64,000 nt of DNA from contig CASSLW010000002.1 in NCBI GenBank assembly GCA_949443285.1, positions 124,001 through 188,000 on the forward strand. Direction: 5' to 3'. The notes under the pieces were generated by a model. It ran no database searches. It was not told the DNA's origin and saw only the letters and a list, made by a program, of their open reading frames with translations. Position 1 is the stretch's first letter. The number at the start of each line of letters is the position of its first letter. Positions 38,300 through 47,090 of this stretch are shown one piece after another. Both the position numbers and the translations under genes were made by a program. This DNA is from an uncultured Clostridia bacterium. Lineage in GTDB: Bacteria > Bacillota > Clostridia > TANB77 > CAG-508.

Positions 38300-39821
38300 T
38301 TATACTGTAAATCCTATTCTATTATTAGATGGTTTAGTTTTAATCTTTTCTACTACTGTTGTTATATCATCTGCTATTATTAAATCTAGGTTGTTTGATT
38401 TCTCTTTTATAATTCTGTTTGCCTGTTCCATCTTTATTTTCTCTGTTAGATTTCGTACTAATCTACCATTACTAAAATTCTTATGATTATTATTTATTTC
38501 ATTTCTAAAATATTCTTGTACTATTGCCTTACAATTTCTGTTTAGTTTAAATCCTTCATCTTTTAACATATTTGTAAATATCTGATATAGTTCTGCTTCT
38601 TTATAATCAGAAAAATCAATTTTAAATGCAATTCTACTCTCAAATCCAGAGTTACTTTTCAACAATTCTTCCATTTTTTGAGGATAACCTGCTAATATTA
38701 CACATAATTTATCTCTGTGATCTTCCATTGCTTTTATTAATGTAGATATACATTCTCTTGAATAATTATCATCTGAAAGTAGGGAATAGGCTTCATCTAT
38801 GAATAATACTCCACCCATAGCTTGGTCTATAACCTTTTGAGTTTTTATTGCTGTTTGCCCTACATATCCACCTACCAAATCTGCTCTCGATACTTCTGTA
38901 AAGTTTCCTTCTAGTATTCCATAATCTGCAAAGATTTCTCCAATAATTCTTGCAACTTCTGTTTTACCTGTTCCGAGGATTACCTTTAAACATCATGTGT
39001 AGATTAGGCATTGTTCCTCTTTGTTTATGTACTTGGATATAATTTATAATTTGTTGTACCTGTTGTTTTACTTCATCTAGTCCAACTAATTTATTTAATT
39101 TCTGCATACCTTCTTTATGATGTGGATTTTTTATTATATGTAATTCTTCTTTTCCTATATAATCTAATTTCTTTTTATTGGCTCTTAATATTGCACCTAT
39201 CAAGCAACTGTCTATTGTTTCTATATCATATCCAGTTAATGCTTCTAATTCTGATGATGTTACTTTAGGGATTAGTCCATGTTGTTTTATAGTATCTTTT
39301 ATATATTTTGCTTTTTCCTGTTCTGTAGGTTCATCAATTTTGATTTCCCATGTGAAATATCCTCTTATATTATCTATTATTTTTCTATTACTATCATTGC
39401 ATATAACTATAAATATTGTTTTTGGATAATCTCTGAATAATTTATTTATTTTATACTCTTTCAAATTATCATCATAGATTACACATAAATCATTTTCTCC
39501 TATTTTGTTTCTGTTGTAACCTATTTCTGTCAGTAATTCATAATTTGAAAATCTTGTTATTCCTTCTTTATATAGTAGTTTATTTATTATATTAACTACA
39601 TTAGTGTAGTTGTTATTGTTGCAGTATAATATCATATTTAAGTTTCCTATATTGATTTTATCTTTCTTATATAGTTTGATGTAATCTGCATACATTTTTA
39701 TTACTTCTTTTGTTCTTGTTGTAATTCCTAAACAATTATCTAAACTTTTCAATATCTGTTTAGTTGTTTGATTTTCTTCAATAGATTTTTCTTTGACTTC
39801 TGCTTTTGTTACTCTATCCAT
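38300..39821 (-). CDS. AAA+ ATPase, CbbX/SpoVK-like, with a +1 frameshift in the Walker A
   Basis: The first frame (39821-38964) ends MMFKGNPRNR then stop. The second resumes as VGGYVGQTAIKTQKVIDQ with Walker B GGVLFIDEAYSLL, AGYPQKMEELL and arginine-finger region ESRIAFKIDF. Omitting one C (plus-strand position 38975) turns CCT CGG AAC AGG TAA into CCT GGA ACA GGT AAA, giving the canonical GNPGTGKTEVARIIGE and linking both halves into about 507 residues. The N-terminal 200 residues look like a degenerate P-loop-type domain preceding KLVGLDEVKQQV. CbbX/SpoVK ATPases remodel partner proteins. The same 8-mer causes the mnmE frameshift. Confidence 0.85.
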
Positions 39822-39893
39822 TATTACACCTTCTTCCTCTAATGGCTATTAATAGCTATACAATATTAATCAATAATTGTCAAAGCTAATAAA

Positions 39894-39921
39894 AATAAGC
39901 TCCTATATTTAGAAGCTCATT
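39894..39921 (-). terminator. Terminator of the surface-protein cassette
   Basis: On the minus strand AATGAGCTTCTA pairs along its length (with G-U pairs) with TAGGAGCTTATT, followed by TTTATT. It lies about 115 bases past the stop of the 40036 gene. Confidence 0.65.
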
Positions 39922-40035
39922 CTGATATTATCAATTTATTTAGTTAGCTTTGCAACGAGAATTGATTTCTAGGTGTTTTCAGGTTTCTATCCTTATAACT
40001 TCATACTTCAATTTTATCAATTTTAAAATTTTGTA

Positions 40036-41070
40036 TTATACACCATCTGTATCATAATGATACTGTGGGTCTAATATCCATGTATTATTACTATTATTGA
40101 TAATGATATTTTTTGTTAAATCATAAGAATATTTTAATACTATTTTATTTCCATCAACAGTATATGTTCCTGTTTCTGAAGATGATAATTTATTAGTTCC
40201 ATTTATATTAATATATATGTTATTAGTAAAAGTAGAATTTGATGTAAATACTAATCTTGAATCTGTATCAAATTGTGAATTATAGTAGGTGGTATTAAGT
40301 TTTACATTAGTTTTTTCAATAACTTTATAAGTTCTTGTTCCTTCTGATATTACACCCTCGTGTTCATCTTTTGGAATATATTTATATGTTATTTTATATG
40401 TTCCTACTGTGTTTACATCAACTGTTCCTTCTGTTTCAATATGTCCTTTTTCTTCTTCTGGTAGAATGGAATCAAAAGTTACACCTTCCATTATATTAAC
40501 ATTTGTTCCTTTAGTTACTGTTATATCAGTTTTATCTACATATACATTTACTTTAGAATAGTTCCATACAGTTACTTTTACTGTTGCTGATTTTGTATTT
40601 CCTTTTTCTGATGTTACAGTAAATACAACTGGATATTCTCCTCTTGTATCTAAATCAATATTTTCCTCAACTGTTATCTCTCCACCTGTATAACTTTCTA
40701 CAAAAAAGTTAATCAATTCTTTGTGTAATTCTTCTTTATTTCCGTAGTCAGGGTTATTTCCCTCTATATTTAATAAATATTTTTCAAAATTATCATATCT
40801 TACTATACTAAACCCTTGTGTAACTCCTTTATATGGAAAAGTAATTCCTTCCTTTCCTTCTTGTGTTAATGTTATTGATATATTTGCCAAATCTTCTTCA
40901 TTTTCTAATCTTATCTGCTCCTGTCTTTGTTCTTCTTTTTTGATTTCAATTTGTTTTGGTATTATAATTACTCCTGCTGTTACTCCACCAATAACAACTA
41001 CTGATGATGTAACTATTATTATTTTAGTTATTAATGTTTTTGCCATAAACCATTTAAACATATTTTTCAC
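40036..41070 (-). CDS. Membrane-anchored protein with Ig-like (DUF5011/Big-type) repeats
   Basis: The 344-residue protein has a short cytoplasmic N-terminus, one membrane helix (about residues 15-37) and a large exterior portion. Two beta-rich repeats carry IDLDTRGEYPVVFTVTSEKG and VDVNTVGTYKITYKYIPKD, the pattern of DUF5011/bacterial Ig-like domains. The C-terminal part (TNKLSSSETGTYTVDGNKI) looks like a beta-sandwich. It is the last gene of a cassette with a papain-family protease (6-base gap), a sortase and a sortase substrate, and so likely acts at the cell surface. Confidence 0.7.
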   Translation of the reverse strand: MKNMFKWFMAKTLITKIIIVTSSVVVIGGVTAGVIIIPKQIEIKKEEQRQEQIRLENEEDLANISITLTQEGKEGITFPYKGVTQGFSIVRYDNFEKYLLNIEGNNPDYGNKEELHKELINFFVESYTGGEITVEENIDLDTRGEYPVVFTVTSEKGNTKSATVKVTVWNYSKVNVYVDKTDITVTKGTNVNIMEGVTFDSILPEEEKGHIETEGTVDVNTVGTYKITYKYIPKDEHEGVISEGTRTYKVIEKTNVKLNTTYYNSQFDTDSRLVFTSNSTFTNNIYININGTNKLSSSETGTYTVDGNKIVLKYSYDLTKNIIINNSNNTWILDPQYHYDTDGV

Positions 41071-41076
41071 TTCCTT

Positions 41077-42807
41077 TTAATTTCCACTTTTTGTTACCAT
41101 ACCACTTTGAGAAGCGACTATTTCTTTATTTTTAGAATTTATTAACTCTATTTTGATTATACTTCCTTCTTGTAATAAATATATACCAGTACTGTTTAGA
41201 CTATCTAAAACTTGCCCTGTATATGTTTCATAAAATATATTTTCTCCTACCTGTGTGTCCTCATCATATATTTTATTTGTAGTATGTTCCTCTAGTGTTT
41301 GTATTCCTATTGATAATTCATAAGTATTTCCATTAGCATTTATTTGTTCTAATAACTCATTATAATCAGTATTTGTTATTTTTCCAGTATTCCTTATTTT
41401 ATCTACAAAAGTTGTAAATTCTGTTTGTATATCAATACGTGCTGTATCTTCTAATGATGTTTTATTTTGCATTAGAAATATTAAAATTATTATTATTGGA
41501 ATCATTATGTATATATACTTTTTTAATTTACTATTTTGTTTCTTACTTTTGGTATCATCTAATTTAATCTGTTGTTGTTGTTTATTTTTATTACGGTGTT
41601 TAATGATAAGGAGTAATATAATTAAAATAACTACTAATACTATTATAAATAATTTTAAATCTTCACTATTTATTTTATATTTTCCTTCAATATGTATGCT
41701 ATCATCTTTATCATAAATTGTAAAATTTGCACTTTCAATATTTACTTCTACTGTTGCTGTAGTATCATCTATTGCAGAATGTACTTCAATATTATATGGT
41801 GTAATCTGTTCATCAAATCTTTTTATAAAAGTTTTATTATCATCAGTTGTTTCCCAACCTTCTATATTTTTTAACTCTTCATCTGATTTTACAACTGCTT
41901 GTACATAACCATTTCTTTGACTATATGTAAATTCTACAACAGGTTTTTCTCCTCTTAACTTTACATCTGTTATTCCAAATTTCATACTATTTAAAAAATT
42001 TATATCTTCATAAGATACCCATGCAGTTCCATTATTACCCCAGTCTGCACCCCAAGAATTTAAAATTAACCATGCACCATCATTTTCAGGTCTACAATTT
42101 GAATTGAAATTATTTCTTGAATATTTATCATCCCAACCTATAATTGTTACTGCATGACCTGTTGTTTCTTCAACATATTTAAGTACTTGTTCTCTTGTAT
42201 TTAATTCTATGTTTTCATTATTAGATTTTTCATTACAATAAATTGCATTTGTAGATGGGTTATACCATTTTTCATCGGCATCTATACTTAAATATAGTCC
42301 ACCATTATTCATAATATGTTTTTTAACTTCCTCATCATAATTCTTAAAAAAAGTAAATTCTACTGACTTTACAACTGATTTTACATTTTCAAATCTTTGT
42401 TTGTTTGTTTCACTAAAAGAATAATCTTGATTAGGAATTTCACTTTCCAACACATATTTATTATCTGCAAAGAAACTACAAACTAATGCTCTTGCTGTTT
42501 CTATATCTGTTTTCCATTCTACATCTCCACCAAAATATGGTGCTTCTGAATATGATAAATATGCTTCTGATAAATTATAGTTTATTCCTCTTGTTTTTTG
42601 TAAATATGTTTGCATTACTTTTGTTTGTGCAAAAGCATTACACCAACCTCTTTGACCCTGATTTTCTACATTTATACTTATATCATTTCTTAAATCATAA
42701 GATGATGGCAACTCTGTATTAGATGTGGTATCATCTGTTGCATATACAAAGGTACTACTTAATAAGATTAGAATTAAAATAATACTACTTAAAATTTTGC
42801 TTTTCAT
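41077..42807 (-). CDS. Membrane-anchored papain-family (C1) cysteine protease
   Basis: The 576-residue protein has a signal peptide (about residues 4-23) and a C1 protease domain starting LPSSYDLRND. The active-site Gln/Cys is in VENQGQRGWCNAFAQ, the His in TGHAVTIIGWDDKY and the Asn in LILNSWGADWG, so the triad is complete. A membrane helix near residues 385-405 and a second near 440-457 flank a basic linker. The C-terminal 110 residues are soluble. Surface papain-like proteases occur in gut Clostridia. Neighbouring sortase and PKTG-protein genes suggest it processes surface or competitor proteins. Confidence 0.85.
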   Translation of the reverse strand: MKSKILSSIILILILLSSTFVYATDDTTSNTELPSSYDLRNDISINVENQGQRGWCNAFAQTKVMQTYLQKTRGINYNLSEAYLSYSEAPYFGGDVEWKTDIETARALVCSFFADNKYVLESEIPNQDYSFSETNKQRFENVKSVVKSVEFTFFKNYDEEVKKHIMNNGGLYLSIDADEKWYNPSTNAIYCNEKSNNENIELNTREQVLKYVEETTGHAVTIIGWDDKYSRNNFNSNCRPENDGAWLILNSWGADWGNNGTAWVSYEDINFLNSMKFGITDVKLRGEKPVVEFTYSQRNGYVQAVVKSDEELKNIEGWETTDDNKTFIKRFDEQITPYNIEVHSAIDDTTATVEVNIESANFTIYDKDDSIHIEGKYKINSEDLKLFIIVLVVILIILLLIIKHRNKNKQQQQIKLDDTKSKKQNSKLKKYIYIMIPIIIILIFLMQNKTSLEDTARIDIQTEFTTFVDKIRNTGKITNTDYNELLEQINANGNTYELSIGIQTLEEHTTNKIYDEDTQVGENIFYETYTGQVLDSLNSTGIYLLQEGSIIKIELINSKNKEIVASQSGMVTKSGN

Positions 42808-42855
42808 ATTTACTACTCCATTCGTTTTTAAATCATCTACTACATTATACTACAA

Positions 42856-42868
42856 ATTTCGACATAAT
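42856..42868 (-). promoter_or_regulatory. Shared 13-bp box upstream of the protease gene
   Basis: ATTATGTCGAAAT (minus strand) is followed 8 bases later by TATAAT and the start region of the protease. The identical 13-mer occurs upstream of the PKTG protein at 45255-45267. Confidence 0.55.
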
Positions 42869-42894
42869 CTTACTTGAAATATTTGGAATTACAT

Positions 42895-43650
42895 TTATTT
42901 TATCTTCTTGGCTACTACTGCAAACCTTCCATCTTCTGTATGGTATGAACAAGTAGATAAAGTTAATAATTGCTCTCCATAAGTTGCAGATTTTCCTGTA
43001 TCATATAAACTAGCTTTTTTACTTTCTTCTATATATTGATTATATTCCACTTCATTATTGGCATTAATAAAATAATAATATCTAAATACATTTTGTTCAT
43101 CTTGATAATATACTCTTGATAGAAAAGCTGATATTATTTCATATTGGCAATCCTCATCTATTGTTGTAAATCTTATTGTAGGGTGTTCTTTATAAAAACT
43201 TTCTTCTTTATATTTCAATAAATCTTGAAACATTGTTCCATTCTTGTTATTGTGTCCGTATAGTAATAAGTTACTGCTTGGAATGTTCCAGTCATAACTC
43301 TTATCTAAAAATATTGAACCATCTTTTGAATCTTCTTTTTTATATGTATGTTTCATATAATATTGATTATCTGTTCCCTGTAATACTGGATAATTGATAT
43401 TTGTTCCTTCAATTTCTATCCAACCTACAATATCCTGATTTTCTTTTTTTAATTCTTCTAATTGTAACATTCTTTCCGTTCTTTGTTCTGTTACTTGTTC
43501 CTCATCTATCTTTGTATCTTCTAATATATTTTTATTCATATTATAAAAGTAGTATGCAATGGCAGAAATACTAATAATGAAAATAATAATAAATATTATT
43601 TGAATATAATGTCTTGTTTGTTTTCCATGTTTACTCTTTTTTCTACTCAT
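42895..43650 (-). CDS. srtB: Class B sortase
   Basis: The 251-residue protein has an N-terminal membrane helix (about 17-36) and the sortase fold with IVGWIEIEGTNINYPVLQG. The catalytic His is in LLLYGHNNKNGTMFQDLLKY, Cys in LLTLSTCSYHTEDGRFAVVA and Arg in the same strand. The added helix and TLSTC motif are class B features. The likely substrate is the upstream protein with a TPKTG signal, close to the (S/P)PxTG signals used by clostridial SrtB. The pair would covalently display that protein on peptidoglycan. Confidence 0.92.
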   Translation of the reverse strand: MSRKKSKHGKQTRHYIQIIFIIIFIISISAIAYYFYNMNKNILEDTKIDEEQVTEQRTERMLQLEELKKENQDIVGWIEIEGTNINYPVLQGTDNQYYMKHTYKKEDSKDGSIFLDKSYDWNIPSSNLLLYGHNNKNGTMFQDLLKYKEESFYKEHPTIRFTTIDEDCQYEIISAFLSRVYYQDEQNVFRYYYFINANNEVEYNQYIEESKKASLYDTGKSATYGEQLLTLSTCSYHTEDGRFAVVAKKIK

Positions 43651-43677
43651 CTTGTAACACCTTCCTTTAAGTTAATA

Positions 43678-43706
43678 ATAGGGCAGAGGTTTAAAGTCTG
43701 CCCTAT
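43678..43706 (-). terminator. Terminator between the PKTG protein and sortase genes
   Basis: A perfect 10-bp GC-containing stem ATAGGGCAGA/TCTGCCCTAT with a 9-base loop, 20 bases after the surface protein stop. Confidence 0.75.
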
Positions 43707-43725
43707 GTGAAATATGTACTTTATA

Positions 43726-45201
43726 CTATTTTGTTTCTTTTCTTCTAAATGCTATTATTCCTGTTGCTGAAATTACTGCAACTGGTATCATAAAGTAAAT
43801 ACTTGATATTGTTCCTGTTTTTGGGGTATCATCTTTTTTTCTATCTGTTGTATTATTTGTGTTTTCTGTGTTTTGTGTAGTTTCTTTTTCTGCTAATACA
43901 TAAGTTGAGAAGTGGTCTGTTTCAAATGTTGCTACATCTCCATTTACTGTTACTGTATATTCTATTTTATCTCCATTTTCTTCAACTCTATATACAACTA
44001 AATTTGATTTATCAAATTCTGCTGGTATAGGAACACTAATCTTAACTTTTCCATTAGGTTGAATTGCCACTCCATTTGATTCTAATCTTATATCAAACAT
44101 TTTAAAGTTTTTAGAATTATGAAATATATTTGCTAATTGTTGATAATTATAATAATTATTGTTTATAGTATTTACAACTAATATAGTATCTTTTGGAACT
44201 ACACCATCTTTTGCTTCTAATGTAATGTTAGTTTCTTTATCATTTAATTTTACATTTTCTTTTATTAAATCTCCCTGAAAATATAACACATTAGTAGTAA
44301 GTATTTTATTTTCTTTAGAGTTTATAGCACATACTATTCTATCTTTATTAAATATGGTTTTATCCTTTATTTCTTTTTGATATGTATATGTTTTAAACCC
44401 ATTTTCTTCTGATACACCTTTATATGTTAATGTTCCAAATGGATTTAGTTCAAATGTTTCTCCTATATAAGTACTTATATGGGCATATACATAACAATTT
44501 CCCTCTGCTAAAACTCTATTATAAGTATTTCCTGTAACAGTAGCTATACCTGCACCACCTATAAAATAGTCTTTTTTTGTATCACTAATTATTTCAATAC
44601 TTGCAAAATTTGTACTAAATTTATCTATATTCTCACTTGGAATACAATCTAAAATTACATTTTCTATTACTTCTGAATTTTTATATAATTTAATTCTTCC
44701 CCAAGAATTTGGAGTTAAAGTTCCTACTCCATCACAGTTTAAACCTGCATGACTATATATGCCATCTATCTTTATTGCAATAGCCAATTTTACTTCTGCA
44801 TATCTAGTATTATTTATTGTAACAATATTAACTTCTTGTTCTTTTGTATTTTTATAAGGATTATATGTAATTGTTGCTTTTGTTATATCATCAGGTACTT
44901 TATAATATACTTTTTGATATACATAGTTATCAGCTTCTATTAGACTATTTAGTTTTTGAGTATCTAATATAAGGTCTATTGTTTTTAGTGGATTTAGCTC
45001 AATCCAATATGTTCTTTCATTATTATCCAAAACATCTATTGTATCAGTTAAACCATTTACCACCTCATCTCTAATAAGAACTTTATTGTCTTGGCTTGTA
45101 ACTTCTGCTGCATTTACTGTATTCATATTGAATACACATATTGCTAATATCATAATGCCTAATGCTAGTAATAGCTTAAATCTAGCTTTTGTCTTTAACA
45201 T
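43726..45201 (-). CDS. Sortase-anchored surface protein (TPKTG motif)
   Basis: The 491-residue protein has a signal peptide cut near AEVTS (residues 1-32). It is followed by beta-rich exterior domains with KVKISVPIPAEFDKSNLVVY and ATFETDHFSTYVLAEKET, a pattern of clostridial surface adhesin stalks. A Thr/Asn-rich linker precedes the sorting signal DDTPKTGT, a hydrophobic helix and the basic end FRRKETK. It is the evident substrate of the class B sortase next to it. The product could mediate adhesion or mating-pair contact (inference). Confidence 0.88.
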   Translation of the reverse strand: MLKTKARFKLLLALGIMILAICVFNMNTVNAAEVTSQDNKVLIRDEVVNGLTDTIDVLDNNERTYWIELNPLKTIDLILDTQKLNSLIEADNYVYQKVYYKVPDDITKATITYNPYKNTKEQEVNIVTINNTRYAEVKLAIAIKIDGIYSHAGLNCDGVGTLTPNSWGRIKLYKNSEVIENVILDCIPSENIDKFSTNFASIEIISDTKKDYFIGGAGIATVTGNTYNRVLAEGNCYVYAHISTYIGETFELNPFGTLTYKGVSEENGFKTYTYQKEIKDKTIFNKDRIVCAINSKENKILTTNVLYFQGDLIKENVKLNDKETNITLEAKDGVVPKDTILVVNTINNNYYNYQQLANIFHNSKNFKMFDIRLESNGVAIQPNGKVKISVPIPAEFDKSNLVVYRVEENGDKIEYTVTVNGDVATFETDHFSTYVLAEKETTQNTENTNNTTDRKKDDTPKTGTISSIYFMIPVAVISATGIIAFRRKETK

Positions 45202-45254
45202 ATTTTTTCTACCTCTCTTTCGAAATTATAATATTATGTTTGACAATACCCCAT

Positions 45255-45267
45255 ATTTCGACATAAT
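45255..45267 (-). promoter_or_regulatory. Shared 13-bp box upstream of the surface protein gene
   Basis: ATTATGTCGAAAT on the minus strand, identical to 42856-42868. A TATAAT lies about 20 bases downstream. It suggests joint control of the protease and its surface-protein neighbour. Confidence 0.55.
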
Positions 45268-45328
45268 ATTATATTCATTGAAATTATATCATAACATTTT
45301 TTAATTTTAAATAGTTTGGCTAAAATTT

Positions 45329-45346
45329 ATCTCAATATATTGAGAT
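45329..45346. promoter_or_regulatory. Perfect 18-bp palindrome, probable XRE operator
   Basis: ATCTCAATATATTGAGAT. The same half-site TCTCAAT/ATTGAGA recurs at 45751-45767 and 45784-45799 around the XRE gene. This copy is upstream of the surface-protein operon. Confidence 0.65.
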
Positions 45347-45399
45347 ATTATTTTAAAAATAAAACAAGATTATTAACAATGGTAGGGGATAGGGGAATT

Positions 45400-45711
45400 T
45401 TAGTCATATAATAACTTGTGTATCTCTAGTTTACTATATTCATTTTGTATCTGTAACATTTCTTTGATTCCATCTTTAAATATTTTCCCATTTTCCTTTG
45501 TTAATCTCTCGTTTATAACTGCTAAATTTATCATTAAACAAAAATGCTTATAATCTTCATTTTCTACTATATCCATTATTACATATCTTGGTATCTTAAA
45601 TCTAAAATGTTTTTCTAATTTTTGTTTAAGTAATTCTATTTCCTTTGCCTTTTTCTCTAGTTGTATTTTCTTTTGTTCCAATGTTGAATAATTACTTAAA
45701 ACTGTCTGCAT
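45400..45711 (-). CDS. Hypothetical helical protein (103 aa)
   Basis: Start at ATG 45709-45711 (MQTVLSNYSTLEQKK), because the upstream ATG 45732 overlaps the AAAGGAG ribosome site. A strong coiled-coil segment (QKKIQLEKKAKEIELLKQKL) leads to RFKIPRYVIMDIVENEDYK. No family was recognised. It is divergent from the XRE regulator, with operator palindromes overlapping its promoter, so it is probably repressed by it. Confidence 0.6.
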   Translation of the reverse strand: MQTVLSNYSTLEQKKIQLEKKAKEIELLKQKLEKHFRFKIPRYVIMDIVENEDYKHFCLMINLAVINERLTKENGKIFKDGIKEMLQIQNEYSKLEIHKLLYD

Positions 45712-45737
45712 AATATAAAAAACTCCTTTCATGCTCC

Positions 45738-45767
45738 ATTATAACACAATATCTCAATATTTTGAAT
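45738..45767 (-). promoter_or_regulatory. Promoter with overlapping operator half-site
   Basis: Minus strand TTCAAA, 17-base spacer, TATAAT (45766 to 45738). The operator-like ATCTCAAT-AT-TTTGAAT at 45751-45767 covers the -35 and spacer. Confidence 0.6.
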
Positions 45768-45783
45768 ATTTTATTGCAAATCA

Positions 45784-45799
45784 TCTCAATTTATTGAGA
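45784..45799. promoter_or_regulatory. XRE operator palindrome
   Basis: TCTCAAT-TT-ATTGAGA, 7-bp perfect arms, between the two divergent genes. A further TTTGAGAT half-site lies about 5 bases to the right. Confidence 0.65.
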
Positions 45800-45856
45800 G
45801 GTTTTGAGATAATCTTTTGCTAAAATTAAATCAAACTTTGGAAGGATGGGGGATAT

Positions 45857-46120
45857 ATGGATTTTTCTGATTTAGTTGCAGTTAGATTAAAAGAGTTAAT
45901 GACTGAAAAAGATATAACAACTTATAAACTTCAAGACTTAACAGGTGTTTACAATTCTACTATTTCACAGTTTTTAACTAGAAAAACCAAAACAATAAGA
46001 CTTGAAAATTTATTTATTATCTGTGAAGCTATTGGCATAACTTTATCCGAATTCTTTGCAGATGAAAGGTTTAAGGAAGCTGAAGCTAAAGACTGGCTAA
46101 AAAATAAAAAAGAGAAATAG
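45857..46120 (+). CDS. XRE/Cro-CI family transcriptional regulator
   Basis: The 87-residue protein has a helix-turn-helix (TTYKLQDLTGVYNSTISQFL) and the typical LENLFIICEAIGITLSEFF. GGAAGGATGGGGG precedes the ATG. It is plus-strand and divergent from the 45400 gene, with three related palindromes around it, giving the layout of a phage-type switch that could govern the element's gene expression. Confidence 0.88.
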   Translation: MDFSDLVAVRLKELMTEKDITTYKLQDLTGVYNSTISQFLTRKTKTIRLENLFIICEAIGITLSEFFADERFKEAEAKDWLKNKKEK

Positions 46121-46157
46121 CTGATTTTATAGTAATATCAATTATTTCTCTTTTTTA
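46106..46157. terminator. Bidirectional terminator between convergent genes
   Basis: A perfect 14-bp stem TAAAAAAGAGAAAT/ATTTCTCTTTTTTA with U-rich tails both ways, overlapping the XRE stop. Confidence 0.75.
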
Positions 46158-46163
46158 GTTATT

Positions 46164-46433
46164 TTAATTTTCTTTACCTAAACCTTCAACAAATAATTTA
46201 GTTGCTAATGAAAATGCAAACTCAAATACTTGTAATTCTATTATTCCACTTTTTATATTTTCATGTTCCTGTATATTATCTAACAATTTCTTTTCATCTT
46301 TAGTTAGTGTTATGCACAATTTAGTATAATTAGTGGAAATATCTTTACTTATTTTTGATAATTCATCTGTTTTATGATACATTTCTTCTCTGTATTTCCA
46401 ATATAATTCTTGTATTTGTTTTTTATTCTTCAT
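46164..46433 (-). CDS. DUF6809-like small protein (89 aa)
   Basis: A helical protein with LTKDEKKLLDNIQEHENIKS and the C-terminal FEFAFSLATKLFVEGL. This end resembles small clostridial proteins of the DUF6809 type. The upstream gene is a paralog over the same region. The start overlaps the end of that gene by 11 bases. Function unknown. Confidence 0.6.
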   Translation of the reverse strand: MKNKKQIQELYWKYREEMYHKTDELSKISKDISTNYTKLCITLTKDEKKLLDNIQEHENIKSGIIELQVFEFAFSLATKLFVEGLGKEN

Positions 46434-46775
46434 CTTTTATAAGCTCCTTTTTTACTTCTAATTTTAGTCCATTTCCTAATATATAACCAAATATAAATAA
46501 ATGTAATTCTAATTCTTCTGTCATCAAACCATTTAAGTTATATATTTGTTGTGTAATTCTTTTTGTTCATCTGTAAATGTTGATTCCAATTTACTTGAAA
46601 TTTCTATATAGTCATTTCTTATATTTTCATATTTAGGAGTAGGCTTATATAAATCTTCTCCAAAAGTATCAAAAATTAATTTTAATGTTTCAAAATTTTT
46701 TAAACTTATTTTATCAATAAGATTTGTTTCAAATATTTCATCAAAATGTTTTATATAATCTTTTCCATTGTTCAT
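46423..46775 (-). CDS. DUF6809-like paralog, split by a frameshift
   Basis: The main frame (46775-46533) ends TDEQKELHNKYIT. Eight bases later a second frame, ATG 46522-46524, encodes MTEELELHLFIFGYILGNGL to a stop at 46423. Removing one AT from TATATA gives TDEQKELHNKYNLNGLMTEELELHLFIFGYILGNGLKLEV, which aligns over its length to the neighbouring paralog (LTKDEKKLLDN...EFAFSLATKLFVEGL). I therefore read one gene of about 117 residues, broken by a dinucleotide slip. Alternatively the 33-residue piece is translated separately by coupling. Confidence 0.55.
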
Positions 46776-46895
46776 TGTGCATCTCCTTTCCTAGAATTTA
46801 ATTTAAACCATTTTAACTTTTGCTATATCAAATTATATTACTAATAATTTCATCTTTTAAATATCGCAAACCTCGTTTGAATGTCCTATATTTCT

Positions 46896-47090
46896 TTAAC
46901 CTACATTAAATACTTCGTTTACTTTTCTTTTTAATGCAGATGCTATTTTAGACATTGTCCTGTAACTTGGATTTCCTCTAGTTCCTCTTTCTAAATGACA
47001 TATATATCCTACCGAAAGTTTACTCATTTCTGCTAGTGCATATTGTGTTATTCCTTCTTCTTCTCGTATTTCTTTTATTCTATTTTCCAT
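46896..47090 (-). CDS. XRE family helix-turn-helix regulator (64 aa)
   Basis: Starts MENRIKEIREEEGITQYALAE and continues KLSVGYICHLERGTRGNP and MSKIASALKRKVNEVF, a complete Cro/CI-type fold with little else. It overlaps the upstream gene by 11 bases and ends a long operon (50511 to 46896). It is a likely autoregulator of the element. Confidence 0.88.
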   Translation of the reverse strand: MENRIKEIREEEGITQYALAEMSKLSVGYICHLERGTRGNPSYRTMSKIASALKRKVNEVFNVG

